A stretch of DNA of 7,276 nt from Marinibacterium sp039179965 (GTDB lineage Bacteria; Pseudomonadota; Alphaproteobacteria; Rhodobacterales; Rhodobacteraceae). How positions within the stretch are numbered: position 1 is the first letter of the stretch; every line of letters begins with the position of its first letter. Below are positions 5,831-7,276 of this stretch, piece after piece. The notes below the pieces were generated by a model. That model was not told the DNA's origin, made no database searches, and saw only the letters and a list, made by a program, of their open reading frames with translations. A program made the position numbers and the translations under genes. Where the stretch lies: assembly GCA_039179965.1 (NCBI GenBank), contig JBCDEC010000240.1:1-7276 (forward strand). Direction: 5' to 3'.

Positions 5831-6121
5831 ATGACACTGACACAGCTTGAAGCGAGTACCGCAGATTGCGTCGTTGCGAGGCGTAATTACTTCCTTGGTA
5901 TGTGGGCTGGCCGCAAACTCGGCCTGCAGGGCGATGATCTTGCCGATTATATCGATCAGGTTATGGAAGCCGATTTCGAGATCGACGGACCTGAAGATGT
6001 TATCGCAAAGATCCATGGTGACTTCACCCGCCATGGCGTCAGCAGCAACCGGGACGATGTTCTGAGCGAACTGAAGCGCACCGAGCGCGAGGTTCGTGCC
6101 GAGCTACTGGCCACCGATTGA
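5831..6121 (+). CDS. DUF1476 / F1-ATPase zeta-subunit family protein with atypical short N-terminus
   Basis: 96 residues from the ATG at 5831, chosen because GAGG lies 9 nt upstream. The core matches the DUF1476 family: ARRNYFLGMWAGRKLGL (16-32), MEADFEIDGPEDVIAKI (45-61) and a C-terminal helix ending VLSELKRTEREVRAELL. In Paracoccus denitrificans the family member is the zeta subunit, which inhibits F1F0-ATPase through its N-terminal segment. Family members usually begin with a stretch like FDDRE...KFA.DEEL.FK, about 25 residues before ARRN. Here only 15 residues precede ARRN (MTLTQLEASTADCVV) and they do not resemble it. In-frame extension to ATG codons at 5822 or 5753 does not restore the motif, and a 29-residue reading frame from 5758 lacks it too, so a simple frameshift is not the cause. 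It may be a non-inhibitory paralogue. Likely monocistronic: the next gene starts 112 bp later. Confidence 0.85.
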   Translation: MTLTQLEASTADCVVARRNYFLGMWAGRKLGLQGDDLADYIDQVMEADFEIDGPEDVIAKIHGDFTRHGVSSNRDDVLSELKRTEREVRAELLATD

Positions 6122-6185
6122 TCACAGCCGACCGGCGCTGGATCCGTCCCGGTCTGGATTGACACCGGCTTTTCACGCTGGGCCG

Positions 6186-6202
6186 AAGCGGCTAAGCCGC
6201 TT
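6186..6202. repeat. Perfect inverted repeat between the DUF1476 and RraA-like genes
   Basis: AAGCGGC-TAA-GCCGCTT forms a 7-bp GC-rich stem with a 3-nt loop, 64 bp after the DUF1476 stop and 31 bp before the next start. Only TT ends the stem and no T-run follows. It could be a weak terminator or 3' stabiliser for the upstream gene, or an operator for the downstream pair. A looser 6-bp inverted repeat (6130-6135 with 6149-6154) lies just before it. Confidence 0.4.
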
Positions 6203-6233
6203 GTCATAGGACCAATCGGACCGGGTTTGAGGC

Positions 6234-6968
6234 GTGGCTGACACGGATATGAAGCTTGATGCTGCGGCGCGTGACCTGCTCTCGCATGTGACCACGGCAA
6301 CCATCACGACAATCCTGCTCAAGCGCGGTTTGCGCAATCTTTGGATGCGCGGACCGATGCCGCTCTCAAACGATGGTGGGGCACCCTACGCGGGCCGCGT
6401 GGTTGGACCCGTCTTCACACTGCGGTTCATCCCGGCACGCGAAGATCTGGCGACACCGGAGAGCTGGTCGTCCCCCACCTCGACACGCGCCGCTATCGAA
6501 GACATGCCCGAGGGCGCCGTTGTCGTGGCTGACGCCGTGGGCGTCACCGATGCCGGCATCTTTGGTGATATCCTCTGCGCGCGGATGAAAATGCGCGGCG
6601 TGGCCGGGCTCGTCACCGATGGTGTGGTGCGCGACCTTGCCGGCGTCCGCGACAGCCAACTGCCCGTCTGGGCGCAAGGCGCCGCTGCACCACCGTCCAT
6701 TGCCGGGCTAACTTTTGCCGGCTGGCAGCTGCCAATCGGCTGCGGCGGCGTGGCAGTGTTTCCCGGCGACATCTGCGTTGCCGATGAAGATGGTGCGGTG
6801 ATCATCCCGCGCGCCGAGCTTGATCATGTCCTGACACACGCGCCAGAGCAGGAACGCATGGAAGGCTGGATCATGGATGAGATCGGCCGTGGTGTGCCCC
6901 TGCCCGGCCTGTATCCTATGAATGACGAAACCAAGGTCCGCTACGCGGCGGACAAGGACAAGGACTGA
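6234..6968 (+). CDS. RraA / 4-hydroxy-4-methyl-2-oxoglutarate aldolase family protein
   Basis: 244 residues. The fold signature is clear: FGDILCARMKMRGVAGLVTD then GVVRDLAG, with D129-G130 and R133-D134 forming the conserved metal/substrate site. It is followed by GCGGVAVFPGD and VADEDGAVIIPR, the usual C-terminal motif. Members either cleave HMG-type oxoacids to pyruvate (some also decarboxylate oxaloacetate) using a divalent metal, or, as in E. coli RraA, bind RNase E. This protein is about 80 residues longer than E. coli RraA, with extra N- and C-terminal segments, and keeps the Arg-Asp pair, so an enzyme is more likely. Coupling to a thiamine-diphosphate enzyme supports a metabolic role. 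The start used is GTG at 6234, where GAGG is only 1 nt away. ATG at 6249 (five residues shorter) is the alternative, with GAGG 16 nt away; neither is ideal. The tail ends in DKDKD. Confidence 0.85.
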   Translation: MADTDMKLDAAARDLLSHVTTATITTILLKRGLRNLWMRGPMPLSNDGGAPYAGRVVGPVFTLRFIPAREDLATPESWSSPTSTRAAIEDMPEGAVVVADAVGVTDAGIFGDILCARMKMRGVAGLVTDGVVRDLAGVRDSQLPVWAQGAAAPPSIAGLTFAGWQLPIGCGGVAVFPGDICVADEDGAVIIPRAELDHVLTHAPEQERMEGWIMDEIGRGVPLPGLYPMNDETKVRYAADKDKD

Positions 6969-6971
6969 GCG

Positions 6972-7276
6972 ATGCGCACTGGCGGTCAACTCATCATCGA
7001 TTGTCTCCAGGCCCAGGGCGTCGACCGCATCTTCTGCGTGCCCGGCGAGAGCTATCTGCCGGTGCTCGACGCGCTGCACGACACCAATATCGAGACCATC
7101 GTCACCCGCCATGAGGGCGCAGCAGCGATCATGGCCGAGGCCGACGCCAAACTGACCCGTCGTCCCGGCGTCTGCATGGTGACGCGCGGGCCCGGCGCGA
7201 CAAACGCTGCGCTCGGCATCCACATCGCCCGGCAGGACTCGACGCCGCTGGTGATGCTGGTCGGACAGATTGCGCG
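6972..7276 (+). CDS. Thiamine-diphosphate-dependent enzyme (acetolactate synthase-like), 5' part only
   Basis: The first 101 codons are visible and the frame is open to the right edge. The start MRTGGQLIIDCLQAQGVDRI, then FCVPGESYLPVLDAL, RHEGAAAIMAEA with the conserved glutamate E48 that activates the cofactor, and RGPGATNAALGIHIA make a typical N-terminal TPP (PYR) domain of the acetolactate synthase / glyoxylate carboligase / oxalyl-CoA decarboxylase superfamily. The substrate cannot be assigned without the remaining roughly 450 residues. The ATG lies 3 nt after the RraA-like stop, and its Shine-Dalgarno AAGGA (6960-6964, 7 nt upstream) is inside the end of that gene, so the two are almost certainly co-transcribed and translationally coupled. 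Confidence 0.9.
   Translation, partial: MRTGGQLIIDCLQAQGVDRIFCVPGESYLPVLDALHDTNIETIVTRHEGAAAIMAEADAKLTRRPGVCMVTRGPGATNAALGIHIARQDSTPLVMLVGQIA

Noticed and set aside
5758..5850. Short plus-strand open frame (29 residues) overlapping the DUF1476 start as a leader peptide or lost N-terminus
   Set aside because: No plausible ribosome binding site was found, there is no match to the missing zeta N-terminus and no attenuator-like codon run.
6159..6187. TTGACA at 6159-6164 as a -35 for the RraA-TPP operon
   Set aside because: A perfect -35, but the sequence 17 bp downstream (GCCGAA) is not a -10.
1..7276. Mobile element, CRISPR, tRNA, toxin-antitoxin or phage-defence content
   Set aside because: No transposase, integrase, direct-repeat array, cloverleaf or defence motif was seen; all sizeable genes are assigned to metabolic, regulatory, stress or cell-wall families.

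Overview
The window looks like chromosomal DNA from a high-GC alphaproteobacterium. The strongest taxonomic marker is the small gene at 5831-6121. It belongs to the DUF1476 / F1-ATPase zeta-subunit family, which is essentially confined to Alphaproteobacteria. No rRNA, tRNA, insertion sequence, CRISPR array or phage gene is visible. Coding density is high, and no gene-free stretch exceeds 300 bases.

Layout from left to right: (1) the first 127 codons of a universal stress protein on the minus strand, running off the left edge; (2) a minus-strand pair, a trimethyllysine-dioxygenase-like Fe(II)/2-oxoglutarate oxygenase (1593-2747) followed by an AstE/AspA-type metallo-deacylase (552-1574); (3) an 80-95 bp divergent control region holding a 16-bp palindrome, TTGTACA-GT-TGTACAA; (4) a plus-strand pair, a BetI-like TetR regulator whose stop codon overlaps the start of a dimethylarginine dimethylaminohydrolase (DDAH) gene; (5) a minus-strand MltB-type lytic transglycosylase whose stop codon overlaps the DDAH stop; (6) a 320-bp divergent intergenic region with a strong leader hairpin, then the DUF1476 gene; (7) an RraA / HMG-aldolase family gene tightly coupled to the start of a thiamine-diphosphate enzyme that runs off the right edge.

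The most coherent system is the four-gene divergent cluster at 552-4272. Two of its enzymes match families acting on N-methylated amino acids released by turnover of methylated proteins: trimethyllysine (the dioxygenase) and asymmetric dimethylarginine (DDAH). The third is a deacylase of the kind that frees amino acids from N-acyl conjugates. A BetI-like repressor gene lies between the arms, and a good operator candidate covers putative -10 elements on both strands. My inference is a regulated module for using methylated, possibly N-acylated, basic amino acids. The family calls rest on motifs seen in the sequence; the shared pathway is a hypothesis.

The DUF1476 protein is also notable. It keeps the family core but lacks the canonical N-terminal segment that carries the ATPase-inhibitory function, so it may be a non-inhibitory paralogue.
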